Program-made: the position numbers and the translations under genes | Assembly (NCBI GenBank): GCA_951804985.1 | Contig: OX638132.1 | Coordinates: 41,165,152-41,229,151, forward strand | DNA: 64,000 nucleotides | Origin: Dryomyza anilis | Taxonomy: Eukaryota > Arthropoda > Insecta > Diptera > Dryomyzidae | Direction: 5' to 3' | Notes under the pieces: model-generated | The model's input: only the letters and a program-made list of their open reading frames with translations | Told to the model about the DNA's origin: nothing | Database searches by the model: none | In this document: piece by piece, positions 21,123-31,060 of the stretch | Position numbering within the stretch: the first letter of the stretch is position 1 | Layout of the letters: each line of letters begins with the position of its first letter

Positions 21123-23141
21123 CTAAATCATTCCATAAGCTGGACCCAATGTCGTTATGGTTGGCTTTCGACTCTGCTCTTCGTCCTCATGTTTCTGTTT
21201 AACAACTTCAGCTCGTTGACTTGTGGTTGGCCGAAATGCAATACGCTCCGCTAACTCGTTCTCCTCAATTTTTACGCTACTGATGGCATTTACTGTTGCT
21301 ACTGTCTCCCTATCCTTTAGTGACTCTGTTAATTTTAGCTTTCTCGATGATTCTACTCGAAGGTACCAAAAATACGCTAATACCACGAAGATTAACACCA
21401 ACACTACCACGCCGTACGATGCTCCCATAGTCTTCATCTCGTGCTGATGCTTTAGCGATTCTAGCCGCTCCTGCTTCTGACTCATTTCCGCTTTCAGATC
21501 TTCAAAACTGCGCTGGCCATCTCTTAGTGCTGACCGTAATTTGCTGTGGTCCGACGTCTGTATTGGCAAAAGTGTGACTGACGCATTTTCTGTGCGTAAC
21601 GCTCCCCATTCCCCCTTTATATTTTCGATATACAAGGTGTGCTCCTCTTTTTTATAGGTTACATTCCTGAACATTCTTGGTGCAGATTCATAAGGCAATA
21701 TTAATTCTCTGTTGTGCAAGTCGCAGGCCTCATTCACTGACATCCACCCCATCCCTGCTAGCGTCAGTGTAGCCGTGTTTGTTCCGCAAATCGCTTCGAA
21801 AACCGCTGGCGTGTCAAACCTGAACAACCAGGAGTTTGAAGCCCATAGTTTCACTACCAACCCTGAACTCTTCCTAATAGCTACATGTTCACAGGTATTC
21901 ACTATATCTGTCCTTTGTTGCATTAACGTGACCTCACAAAGTACATTGCTGCTCGTCATAATCGTTCCCGGACGTCTACATAGCGTTATCTCTTTGTCCA
22001 TCTCTTGGTTCACCGTAACACATCTTAAATGATCCTCGTGCGTTAATCCTATGAATCTACTCCGATCTTCCGCCTCAGCTATGTTGTCATACTTTGTCTT
22101 AACAAGCGAGTCCCATTCCTCATTGATGTCAATGGGGATCGGATAAATCCTGTACAACGCAAATAACACATCATCCGGCAGTGGTGTCTTAATTATGAAC
22201 ATCAGACTATCCCCGTCCGGAAAAACTCGTACCTTTGACAAATGATGCATATCAAAAGTCTGTTGAATAAACCAATTCGCTTTGCCCCTTAATTTGAGAC
22301 GGGCCAACATTGCGTCTAGTTCCTTTCGGTCTATTATCGTAGGATGCAGATCCCCCTTGTAGAGATCGTCAATTATTGCCATTTCTATTGATTGTTGTCC
22401 CTGAATCTCTATTAAATTAGCATTTATGGTTGACTGTATTTCCAACAAATGTAACATAAACTGTACTTTGTTGAGCTTGTTATCTATATCTCTATTTATT
22501 TTCTGCTGTTGTTGTATGGTGTTGTTCAATGTCATCTGTAGTTCTTCCACCTCCCTTAGAGAATCCAGCAATGGTGCTGACAGTTTTTCAAAATTAGATG
22601 TCATCACCGTCACCTGTTTCCTCATGACGTCATAGGTTTCGCTCTCTCGGTTCTCAATGTCCTCCAGATGTTTGTATATCTTTTCTCGATCACTGTTGTC
22701 CATTACGCCGAAAGCCCAGTTAAAGCCCTCACCTACGAAATTTAGCGACCTCTTTTGGCGATTCTTTTGAATTGTTCTTTTAATAACACCCTCATTTTTC
22801 TGTAATGTCCTCATTATCGACGATGTTTCTTGCATTGCCGCTTCACACGATCTTCCGAAATTCATTCCTGGTACGCTTGAACTCATTTTCCGGCACATTT
22901 CAATGGCTGCTTCAATATATTTTTTCGTTAGATCCAGAAAATTCGTCAACTGCAGTGGTATGAACTTAGATATCACTGTCCATTCGTCACTATAAAATAA
23001 TGCCTCAGTAGTTTTCTCAAAAAATATTCTTGTCTCGTTCATCGGCGTCTGCGTGATGTTGACTGCTTCAGCTGTTGCCAACACCAGGACCAGCAAAAGG
23101 ATCTTATTCATAATGTCCCTAAAACAAAAATAATTATACAT
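21123..23141 (-). CDS. env: Envelope-like glycoprotein of the retrotransposon (intact frame)
   Basis: Uninterrupted frame of 672 codons. The likely start is the Met at residue 11 (ATG at 23109-23111), which opens a signal peptide MNKILLLVLVLATAEA. A strong splice acceptor (TTTTGTTTTAG) ends at 23119, a few bases upstream, so the protein is probably made from a spliced subgenomic RNA. A furin-type site RQKR lies at residues 128-131, followed by a glycine/phenylalanine-rich segment as in baculovirus F/errantivirus envelope proteins. Asparagine glycosylation sequons occur (NIT, NET, NNT). A single membrane segment VVVLVLIFVVLAYFWYL lies near residue 600, with a cytoplasmic tail of about 70 residues. 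It is the only structural gene of the element without visible lesions. Confidence 0.85.
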   Translation of the reverse strand: MYNYFCFRDIMNKILLLVLVLATAEAVNITQTPMNETRIFFEKTTEALFYSDEWTVISKFIPLQLTNFLDLTKKYIEAAIEMCRKMSSSVPGMNFGRSCEAAMQETSSIMRTLQKNEGVIKRTIQKNRQKRSLNFVGEGFNWAFGVMDNSDREKIYKHLEDIENRESETYDVMRKQVTVMTSNFEKLSAPLLDSLREVEELQMTLNNTIQQQQKINRDIDNKLNKVQFMLHLLEIQSTINANLIEIQGQQSIEMAIIDDLYKGDLHPTIIDRKELDAMLARLKLRGKANWFIQQTFDMHHLSKVRVFPDGDSLMFIIKTPLPDDVLFALYRIYPIPIDINEEWDSLVKTKYDNIAEAEDRSRFIGLTHEDHLRCVTVNQEMDKEITLCRRPGTIMTSSNVLCEVTLMQQRTDIVNTCEHVAIRKSSGLVVKLWASNSWLFRFDTPAVFEAICGTNTATLTLAGMGWMSVNEACDLHNRELILPYESAPRMFRNVTYKKEEHTLYIENIKGEWGALRTENASVTLLPIQTSDHSKLRSALRDGQRSFEDLKAEMSQKQERLESLKHQHEMKTMGASYGVVVLVLIFVVLAYFWYLRVESSRKLKLTESLKDRETVATVNAISSVKIEENELAERIAFRPTTSQRAEVVKQKHEDEEQSRKPTITTLGPAYGMI
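23118..23130 (-). promoter_or_regulatory. Splice acceptor for env mRNA
   Basis: In sense, TTTTGTTTTAG precedes GGACATTATG; the AG is at 23119-23120 and the ATG begins 7 nt into the exon. The matching donor, expected near the leader or gag start, was not located. Confidence 0.6.
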
Positions 23142-23628
23142 ATCTATTATATATATAATTATTTACACTTATCTCCTAAGTTAATCTACCTTTCCCACCT
23201 TAGCATACTACATAAAATTATTCCATACACTTACATTTTAATTTCCACCTGGTTCTAATTTTTTATCTTCTTTTTTTTTTTTACTTTAAAATTCAAAATC
23301 CTAACGTTTCTTTATCCAAATTTAATCGTTTAATCTCAACTTTATATTTAATATCTATTTTGTCCAAACTTAAATTTGCTATAGTCGTACACTCACCGTA
23401 GAACCTCATTTAAACAATGTGTCGTGAGTTAACGAACTGTCCTCAGTACTTATAAAGTGTCCAAATTCAGTATTTTACAAAAACGGCGCCCGCTATCTTC
23501 GGTCGAAATGCGGAGTCAAATTCGCGATTTTTTATTTTTTTATTTTAAAAATGTTCATATTTGTCTTCTATGGACGACAATTATTTAGTTGCAGTTTATT
23601 CTTTGGATATTCAACTTCAATTTTAATC
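23142..23628. other. Non-coding segment between env and the antisense gene
   Basis: Holds the 5' flank of the plus-strand spliced frame and the upstream flank of env. A TATAAAG at 23452 and TCAGTA words at 23434 and 23467 are possible core promoter parts for plus-strand transcription, but spacing is poor. Confidence 0.35.
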
Positions 23629-24851
23629 ATGTTCCGTAAGTAAAAATTGTATTTATTTTTATATATATATTTATATATATATTTATTTATATATATTTCT
23701 TGGTTATATATTCTTCAGCAAATGTTTTTAACCCTACTGCGGCCCAGGGCCTACAGGAGGACAGGCGCGAGAAACTGCGCAAGGAGCAGGATGAGCTCCG
23801 GGCTGCCCGAAGGCAGCAACCTCCTGCCGTGAGGCAGCATCCTTTAACAATTCGCGATCTAGACGCGTTACGACAACAAGGATTAATCATCGAGCATTCA
23901 GACGAGAACAGTTAGTAAATTTATTTAGATTTTTAAATTACTCATTTCTATTAAATATATATATATATATATATTTTTTTTTTTTAAATTAATTAATTTT
24001 TTTTTTGTTTTGGTTCTTTTCAGACATTCTCACAAATTTTGATGATATTGACTTCAGTGACGACAACACCGAGTATGTTCGAGGTAGGATGAGCGACCGC
24101 CAGGTTATGCTCATCTGGAATAGCAACCAACTAAAATATTTCGAGGCATATTTGACAACGCTCAGGGCGAATTGGTGGGATGAAGGCGTTGATACACGCC
24201 TTTACATCTATCCGTTGTTATTATTTGGAAAACAAACTGGTTATTTTCATCGTCGATTTCTACTTTTTCTTTTGTTTTAACACCAATCGCTTGATATAAA
24301 AATTTATATAATTTTCATGGTCGATTTTTGTTCTTATTTTTTATTTGTATTTTTTGCTTGTATTTCTCGCTTGTTAAAAAAAATAAAAACAAAAAAATTG
24401 CAAAATGACAACAGAAAATTGCAAATTCTGCATTTAGTAACGCGTTTTATTTTACTTAATTATGCAAATATATATATGTATATTTTTTTGTTCTTTTTGG
24501 TCGGCCGTGATTTATTTGCTTTTACTTTTTGTATATATATAATTGTATTTAACTATCCAATCTGCCTATGCCATTGTTTCTTTAGATCATTTTTATTTCT
24601 TCCTATTAAAAGCTTTTATCCTATTTATTTATTTTACATTTCACTTTAGTTTATTTATCCCTATATTATATTTCATTGATTTCACGATTTCATTACACAT
24701 TTTTTTTTTACTCCCCCTTTTTTTTTTTTAAATCACATATAATTCTCTTTTGTTTCATTATCTTTAATTATTATTTTTCGTTTTATTTATTAATCATATT
24801 TTACCCCCTATTCCGCAACAACTTTGGTAAGAAATTATTCTTTAATATATA

Positions 24852-24919
<68 letters not shown>

Positions 24920-25088
24920 AAACCAATTCTTGCTACTTTGCACATTCCCTTTACTCCACTCCGTCTCGCGCCATCTAGCCATTTATTATGATTTTTAATA
25001 TTTTATTTAATGCATTAACGTATCTCATTTCATTTGTAGTGCATTAACAGCGAGCAGTGGTTCCTATCGTATGAGTCAATGCCTTTGA
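23629..25088 (+). CDS. Antisense spliced gene inside the retrotransposon (unknown function)
   Basis: Proposed exons: 23629-23635 (ATG TTC C), 23719-23910, 24024-24213 and 25040-25088. Intron 1 (83 bp) has a perfect GTAAGT donor and a TTCTTCAG acceptor; intron 2 (113 bp) has GTTAGT and TTCTTTTCAG. Frame is kept across both, and the exons are sharply more GC-rich than their surroundings. The joined frame is 438 nt, 145 codons plus TGA. The last intron (826 bp, donor GTTGTT) is the weakest call; otherwise exon 3 reads on to a TAA at 24278. Near the N-terminus is a charged helix with DRREKLRKEQDELRAARRQQ, likely a coiled coil; the middle is acidic (TNFDDIDFSDDNTEY). No known family recognised. 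It lies opposite to gag, pol and env, in a spacer related elements do not have. Confidence 0.6.
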
Positions 25089-25496
25089 CTGACCTATATT
25101 AATTGTAGTGACAATTCAACTTTTATTTTAGTTAATTAGTTTTATTTTATTATTATTATTTTATTTTTTTTTTATCATTAACTGCTATTAACTTGTGATA
25201 TTTTCACACTCATCTAATATAATTTGTTAAATTACCTTACTCCCTTATCTATTTTCTTTACTCAAACTTTGTTAGAAATTAATACATAATTATTTCCTTA
25301 TGCACTAATTTATTTCTTTAATATTAAATCCCTATATATTTATTTTATTTAATCCCTAAAACTCTTATTTACGCGTACATTGCCCTTTTTTTTATTTTAT
25401 TTTTTTTTTTTGCTCTTCACTCTTATTTGCAATATTATGCTTTTAACATGATCTAAATTATGTGTTATGATAATTACGAACTGTTTGTTACGTTAC
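24214..25496. other. T-rich spacer between the antisense gene and pol
   Basis: Plus strand is dominated by T runs and contains a (TA)n array at about 24851-24905. Most of it would be the last intron of the antisense gene. Apparent frames here are poly-Phe/Ile/Tyr artefacts of base composition. Confidence 0.5.
24851..24905. repeat. (TA)n microsatellite
   Basis: Alternating AT/TA run flanked by poly-T, inside the retrotransposon spacer. Confidence 0.95.
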
Positions 25497-26747
25497 TTAT
25501 TTTGTTATATTTGCTTCAAAATTATATGCTTTTAATAAATTGTTATGGAATTTTTTCCCTTTTCCTTTGATAGAAATCATCGTCGTTACAGGACTTACTA
25601 TCGAAAGTACTTCGTACGGTCCTACCCAAATGGGTGAAAATTTATTCTTTCTGTTCTGATTTTTTAACAATATTTTATCACCTACGCTAAATATTTTTGG
25701 GTGTAATGTGCTATCATAGATTTGTTTAGATTTTTCTTTTGCTTTTTCTTGATTCTCTCTCACGATTTCGTGTGTGCGTTGAATTTGATATTTTAATAAC
25801 TTGTTGTAATCGTCGGTATTATATACTGGTGAGCATTTTCGCTTAAGATTTGTTGGCATCTCAAATTCGTACCCGTATAAAGTACGGAAAGGTGTTTGCC
25901 CCGTGGACATATGTACTGTGTTATTGTGCACATGCATTGCTGAATTTAACCATTGGTCCCAGTTCGACCCATCTTCTTTTGCAAAACTCCTTAAATATTC
26001 TGCTAACGGTCGATGGCTTCTTTCCAAAGACCCATTAGCTTGTGGATGATATGGTGTAATATGTAATTTTTAAATTCCTAACAATTTACAAGTATCTGAA
26101 AACAGTTTTGAGACAAAATTGGAACCAGTGTCCGTTACTAATACCTTCGGTATATTATGACGTGTAATGATTTCGTCGTAAAATGCTTTTGCTACTGTAT
26201 TTGCCTCCGCATCAGGTATGGCAACGCAGCACATGTATTTTGAAAAATCATCTTGAAAAGTTAATATATATTTATTTCCAGATATAGTTTCCGGTAAAAT
26301 ACCTACAAGATCCATGTATACTTTATCGAATGGTCGTACAGGCGTATCAGTTAAAACTATTGGCATTTTAGTAAGCCTAGAACTTTTATTTACTTGGCAT
26401 TTTTGACAATTCTTAACGTAATCTTTTTTTTGTTTCTGCATACCTTTCCACTTAAATTGTTTTCTGATTCTAAAATATGTTTTCACTGCGCCCTGGTGAC
26501 CCCCTAATGCTGAGTCATGAAAGTCTTTTATAACAGTTTTAATTTCCTCTGGGTCAGTTAATAGTAGACTTGAGTTTAATTCGTTCTTGGTGTCTGTTGT
26601 TATTTCATCCAGTACTGGCGTACTCACTTGTTGTTTGGTTTTTGAAATTTGTTTATCTAATTTATTCTGTGTGGTCTTAGACCGTGTTTGGACCGCAGTA
26701 ATATCTGGTTCTGGATGTGGAATTCTACTTAAAGCATCTGCGTTCAA
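25497..26747 (-). pseudogene. pol: pol: integrase region, one nonsense codon
   Basis: Same frame as the upstream RT. The zinc-binding part is recognisable ([11 protein letters not shown]..., then CQKCQVNK), followed by the core aspartates in [11 protein letters not shown] and [15 protein letters not shown] at 26070-26072 interrupts just before the third catalytic acid region (HPQANGSLERSHRPLAEYL begins right after). The C-terminal part closes with SPIWVGPYEVLSI and ends at 25497, a normal end for Ty3/gypsy integrases. Downstream in sense lies the anomalous spacer rather than env. Confidence 0.85.
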
Positions 26748-27170
26748 ATTCTGTTTACCTGGTTTGTAAGATATTTCGTAATCATATTCTGATAATTTAT
26801 GTCTGAAACGGGCTAACCTTGATGTTTGATCTTTGAGATTTGCTGTGCTACGTAATGGTTGATGATCTGTATAAATTTGAAAATGTCGACCTAGAAGATA
26901 AGCTCTAAAATTGTTCGTTGCCCAGACTATAGCTAAAAATTCCCTTTCAATGGTGGAGTAATTTTTTTCTGCTGCATTTAATGCCCTACTAGCAAATGCT
27001 ATTGGTCGGTCGCTCCCTTCTTTGCCTTGTGACAGTACCGCACCTATTGCTTCGTTACTGGCATCCGTTGTAAGTAAAAAAGGTTTTGTAAAATCTGGTT
27101 ATGCGAGAATGGGTGGTGAAATTATTGATTCTTTTAGTTTAATAAATGAATTTTGACAATCGTCGGTTCA
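26748..27170 (-). pseudogene. pol: pol: RNase H region, two nonsense codons
   Basis: The frame of the RT continues but is cut by TGA at 27168-27170 and TAA at 27099-27101. Between and after them the RNase H fold is readable: [34 protein letters not shown], and YTDHQPL, ending with the linker NADALSR that leads into integrase. No frameshift occurs in this part, so only point changes separate it from an open frame. RNase H would remove genomic RNA during reverse transcription. Confidence 0.82.
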
Positions 27171-28430
27171 AGTGAATTTAACATCCTTTCTAAGTAACTT
27201 ATTAATTGGTAATGATAATTTTGCCATATTCTTTATAAATTTTCTGTAATAATTAATTAATCCCAAAAACGCTTCTACTTCTTTTTTATTTCTTGGTACC
27301 GGAATATTTTTCACGCATTCAACCTTTGAGGGGTCTGGCAGAGCACCTAGTTCCGAACATTTATGTCCTAAATAGACAACTTCGCGGCGCAAAAACTGAC
27401 ATTTTTCTGTATTTAATTTTAGATTGTGTTCCCTTAATTTCTGCAATACTCTACTCAACCTAAGCTCATGTTCAGCTAAATTCTTTCCGTACACCACTAT
27501 ATCATCAAGATAAACAAAGCAATCAATACCCTGTAAACCTGTTAATATGTGGTTCATTATTCTTTGGAAGGTAGCTGGTGCACCTGTTAAGCCAAATGGC
27601 ATTCCGTTAAATTCGAAATGACCCAGTCCTGTACTAAAAGCCGTTTTTTCTTTATCTCTTTCTTCTACTAAAACCTGATGATAACCGCTTGCTAAGTCTA
27701 AAGTTGAAAAATATCTACTATATCCTAACTGATCTAATATCTCGTCTATCCGGGGAATCGGAAATACTTGTTTAACTATTACATCATTTAGTTTATGAAA
27801 ATCTATTACTAATCTCCATTTCTTGCTACCTTCCTTACCGCTCTTTTTTGGTACCAGCAATAATGGTGAATTCCAAGGTGAGATATTCGGCGATATAATG
27901 CCGTCATCTAACATTTTTCCTAATTGTCTATTAATTTCTTCCCTATGTGTATGGGGTAGCTTATATTGTTTCTGATTAATTGGCGGTTGGTTCCACTGTG
28001 TAATTATTTCATGTTTAAGCGCTGACGTGTATGTTAATTCATCGCCATCTAAATGAAAAACATCATGATAAGAAATACACAGATTTTGTAAAGATGTAAT
28101 TTCGTCTTTATTTAAAGTCTCATCAATTTTCATTTTCTCTAATAATCTGTTAATTCTGTTTGTAATGTTTACTGAATTTATGCTGTTTATTGTAGAATTA
28201 TTTGTATCCGATTCTTTATACTGATTAAAATTTGAAAATTTTGGTTTAAAAGTACTGTCTATTATAATTTCCTTCTCTGTAGCATTTAAAACTGAGACAT
28301 AAACTCTATTTTTGCTGACATTCGATATGCTTTCGCCCATATATACTCCTGGACAAATTTCTTGTTTATGTATTAATACGATCGGAATTTTTGTTTTTAA
28401 TCGTAATGATACTATCTTTGCGGTTCTAGG
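27171..28430 (-). pseudogene. pol: pol: reverse transcriptase region
   Basis: Open frame of 390 codons from 28340, open upstream to about 28450. Finger and palm motifs in order: KWRLVIDFHKLND, PIPRIDEILDQLG, STLDLASGYHQV, NGMPFGLTGAPATFQR and the catalytic FVYLDDIVVYG, then YLGHKC and FLGLINYYRKFI. This places it with Ty3/gypsy errantivirus-like elements (17.6, 297, gypsy). The domain itself has no visible lesion but is cut off from protease by a frame break and from RNase H by stop codons. Confidence 0.9.
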
Positions 28431-28438
28431 TTCTATTT

Positions 28439-29007
28439 TTAATTGCTGATTTTAAAAAATATTTTCATATCTGTCCGTGTCCTCATAGGTAATTGTATAG
28501 TATTGTTTTTATCTTTATCATAAAATATTAAACTCTTATCTATAGCATTTATTATGGACCTATTCCATATATTATCCCGTCCTATTATACCATCAGCGGG
28601 TATTCCTTGCTCAATTGCCACTACATGCATCTTTAAACAGAACCACTCTATACTACTGTGCTGAATGTTTATTGTCCCTAATGTCTTTACGCATCCCCCA
28701 AAGGCACCACTAAAGTCCTTCTGAGTATTTTTATCAAAACCTGGAAATCTTGTCATCGCCCCCTCCTTTACTATACTAGCATCTGCTCCCGAATCTACCA
28801 GTAATATGAGTTTTCCATTTTTAGCAGCCACACAAGGTACTTCGATGAAAACATCACTTACATTAGGTAGTTTGAAACAATCACTCTGCCTACTGCATAT
28901 TATACGGTTCCCTCTTTTACTAAACCCACACATATTGCATCTAATCTTCTTACTATATTCTACCACGTAATTCTCAAAACTTTTTGATATTCTTGATAAT
29001 AAGTTGT
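28439..29007 (-). pseudogene. pol: pol: aspartic protease region, frame-broken on both sides
   Basis: Contains the retropepsin motif LILLVDSGADASIV and the later IIGRDN. A C-x2-C...C cluster (CNMCGF, then C) precedes the catalytic part. It is in a different frame from the preceding segment (break near 29008-29020) and from RT (break in the T6A4 tract at 28450-28459); both are explained by single-base losses, the second in a homopolymer. The protease would process Gag and Gag-Pol. Confidence 0.8.
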
Positions 29008-29556
29008 TTACTCTATCCCTACTTTAACTACTTCCTCTCCAAATGTTCCCTTATATTTTTCATATCCTGCTAGTTTTTTTATTTTGTTCCCAAATGTAAT
29101 CGACACAATACTTATAAAATGTATGAAATGAATTATTATACCTGCTCCTGTATTACAAACCAAACAAGGTGGCTCAACATATGTATCAACTGTCAGTCCC
29201 GACGTTTGATGAACAATATTTTCGCCCATTTTTTCTCCCTTCACCTTCTCCTTACAGACCAAACCGGGTGGCTCAACATATGTATCAACGGTCACTCCCG
29301 ACGTTTGATGAACAATATTTTCGCCCATTTTTTCTCCCTTCACCTTCTCCTTACAGACCAAACACGGTGGCCCAACATATGTATCAACGGTCACTCCCGA
29401 CGTTTGATGAACAATATTTTCGCTCACGGTTTTTTGGCTGTTATTCGCAACTTTGGTAGCGAATGTGATCACAGGCTCCCTTTGCGTATGATCCACTTTT
29501 TCTACCTTTGACCTAACTTTACTAATGTTAACGGGACCCCAGCTTACTGGCCTTGA
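29008..29556 (-). CDS. pol N-terminal extension with three 33-residue repeats
   Basis: Frame entered by the proposed -1 shift at the end of gag. Three near-identical 33-residue units (99-bp period) include ENIVHQTSGVTVDTYV and a C-x2-C pair in the form PPCLVCKEK. The repeats differ by only a few substitutions, indicating recent expansion. A fairly hydrophobic tail follows and the frame ends at 29008. I know no function for these repeats; the cysteine pairs could bind metal. Related elements normally have only a short linker here. Confidence 0.6.
   Translation of the reverse strand, partial: SRPVSWGPVNISKVRSKVEKVDHTQREPVITFATKVANNSQKTVSENIVHQTSGVTVDTYVGPPCLVCKEKVKGEKMGENIVHQTSGVTVDTYVEPPGLVCKEKVKGEKMGENIVHQTSGLTVDTYVEPPCLVCNTGAGIIIHFIHFISIVSITFGNKIKKLAGYEKYKGTFGEEVVKVGIE
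29158..29430. repeat. 99-bp tandem repeat, three units
   Basis: Anchor GGCTCAACAT (GGCCCAACAT in unit 3) lies at 29171, 29270 and 29369, exactly 99 bp apart. An intact multiple of three, so the coding frame on the minus strand is preserved. Frames on the plus strand are shadows. Confidence 0.95.
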
Positions 29557-29577
29557 CTGGGCCCCTGGTAGTTTCCC
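29533..29577 (-). promoter_or_regulatory. Programmed -1 ribosomal frameshift signal at gag-pol
   Basis: The heptamer GGGAAAC (29571-29577 on the minus strand) is in the correct gag phase: ..G GGA AAC. Five bases downstream, GGGGCCC can pair with GGGTCCC (with one G-U) to give a 7-bp stem over a 19-nt loop that contains the gag stop codon (29544-29546). A -1 shift leads from the gag frame into the frame of the pol extension. Slippery site, spacing and stem all fit retroviral frameshift signals. Confidence 0.8.
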
Positions 29578-30296
29578 TTATTGTGATTGTTACTACCGTT
29601 TGGCCCAAAATTTTGCTTAGCGTGGCAATCCGCTATCATATGGCCAACTTGACCGCACCCATAACATGCTCTATTACTTCTGTAAGGACTATTAGGCTTA
29701 TCGTTGCTACTGTGGTTATTTCTAAAAGGATTATTATTTCCATTATTTTCATTACCATAATTAGTGTTATTATTAGTATTGTTATTATTATAATTATTAC
29801 TGTTATTTCCATGATTGGGAAAACCTCCACTACCCCCTTGATATGACTGATTTGGTTTCTGTTGACTTTGATATTCGTTGTCCGGAAAGCCTTGGTATTG
29901 TTGATTACGATTTTGCGGCTGTTGGTAACCGTTATTTAGAAGTTCTTTGTATTGCTGATTTTGTTGGTGCGGCTGTTGGTAACCGTTATTTTGAAGTCCT
30001 TTGTATTGCTGATTTTGTTGTTGCTCCTGGCACCATTCCAATCTATTTAATCCGCATCGCCAACTCGATTCATGTCCGTACTTCTCGCATTCTCTGCAAA
30101 ATGGTGTATTTTTGCGGATATAACAGTCATCCCTTGTGTGTCCTGGTCTAGTGCAAAAAGTACAGACTGGCCCTTTTTTCATGGCACCCCCTGTATACCC
30201 ATTATTTCTATTTTTTTGATTTTTACCCCTATCTTGTCTTAAAATTCTAATATCATTTTCTTGATTATTTTTACTATACGAAGTTCCATTCGGTAT
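29544..30296 (-). pseudogene. gag: gag: nucleocapsid with three zinc knuckles
   Basis: Three knuckles are visible: CTFCTRPGHTRDDC and CYGCGQVGHMIADC (both C-x2-C-x4-H-x4-C), and between them CRECEKYGHESSWRC with x5 before the last Cys. The linker between knuckles 2 and 3 is rich in Gln and Asn, with QQPQNRNQQYQG-like repeats and long Asn runs. The frame is open upstream to about 30300, where a seven-base A run (sense) shifts it out of phase with the capsid frame. It ends at TAA 29544, overlapping pol. Binds genomic RNA in the particle. Confidence 0.85.
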
Positions 30297-31060
30297 TTTT
30301 TTCCAAACTATACAGTTCCTTCGGTAGTTTCGGCCCCCTCTGTATTGTAGCCTCCGCCCTTAATGCTTCATCTAATAAATCATTTAAATTATCCGCCCTG
30401 CTACTCAACAGTAGTATTTTTACAGTCGGGTCACTCACTCCTTTTTTAAATGCTGTGAGCACTGAATTTACTAGCTCTGTGTTAAAAACGTCCGTTGGCA
30501 GGTTCTTCTTTTTGTACATTGTATCGGCTATGTCGTTTGCGTTTGACTGCAATACTTCTAATCGTCTTGCAAATGCCCTCAAACTTTCCCCTCCACCTTG
30601 ATATGCTTGTCTTATGTTGTATTGTACGGAATCTAATGTAGCTACCTTTAAATATGTGTTTTTAAGCAATTCAAATATTGATTCTAAATCATCGATTTTC
30701 TTAGTCCTCACTAATTCATATGCATCTCCATCAAGACGCAGTTTAACGCATATCATGAATTCTTCTTGATTTTCTTCACTTATATTAAGGTTCGCTGCCT
30801 TACAACCGTCTATAAATCTAAGAAGCTCCGTTTTTAGGTATGGTGAATCTTCGCCCTTGAACACCGGGACCAGATTTCGTACGCATTTCGAAATATCGTC
30901 TGTAGGCATTTCAATTATTGTTCTATCTGTTGTTGTGTTTTCTAAATTTTCTTCTGTTCTTAAAGCTTCTTTATGGTATAACGAAGTTTCTTGTGCTAAT
31001 TTTACCTCCGCCTCTAAAAATCTGATCTTTGAGTCTATTCTCTTACTTTGTTAATTGCCT
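30274..31060 (-). pseudogene. gag: gag: capsid region
   Basis: Frame of 211 codons from the ATG at 30909, open upstream to about 31050. Contains VPVFKGEDSPYLKTELLRFID, YNIRQAYQGGGESLRAFARR and LLSSRADNLNDLLDEALRAE, the alpha-helical capsid pattern of Ty3/gypsy Gag. The frame ends prematurely; a +1 discrepancy in the A7 tract at 30296-30302 separates it from the zinc-knuckle frame. That tract could be a real mutation or a homopolymer sequencing error. Confidence 0.82.

Noticed and set aside
23687..23890. Minus-strand frame rich in Arg, Ser and Cys opposite the antisense gene exon
   Set aside because: It is the shadow of the GC-rich plus-strand exon, runs into intron sequence at both ends and lacks splice support.
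24317..24921. Several plus-strand frames of 60-110 codons
   Set aside because: Phe/Ile/Tyr-rich translation of poly-T and TA tracts.
29119..29511. Plus-strand frames over the 99-bp repeat
   Set aside because: Shadows of the minus-strand coding repeat; a 99-bp period keeps several frames open.
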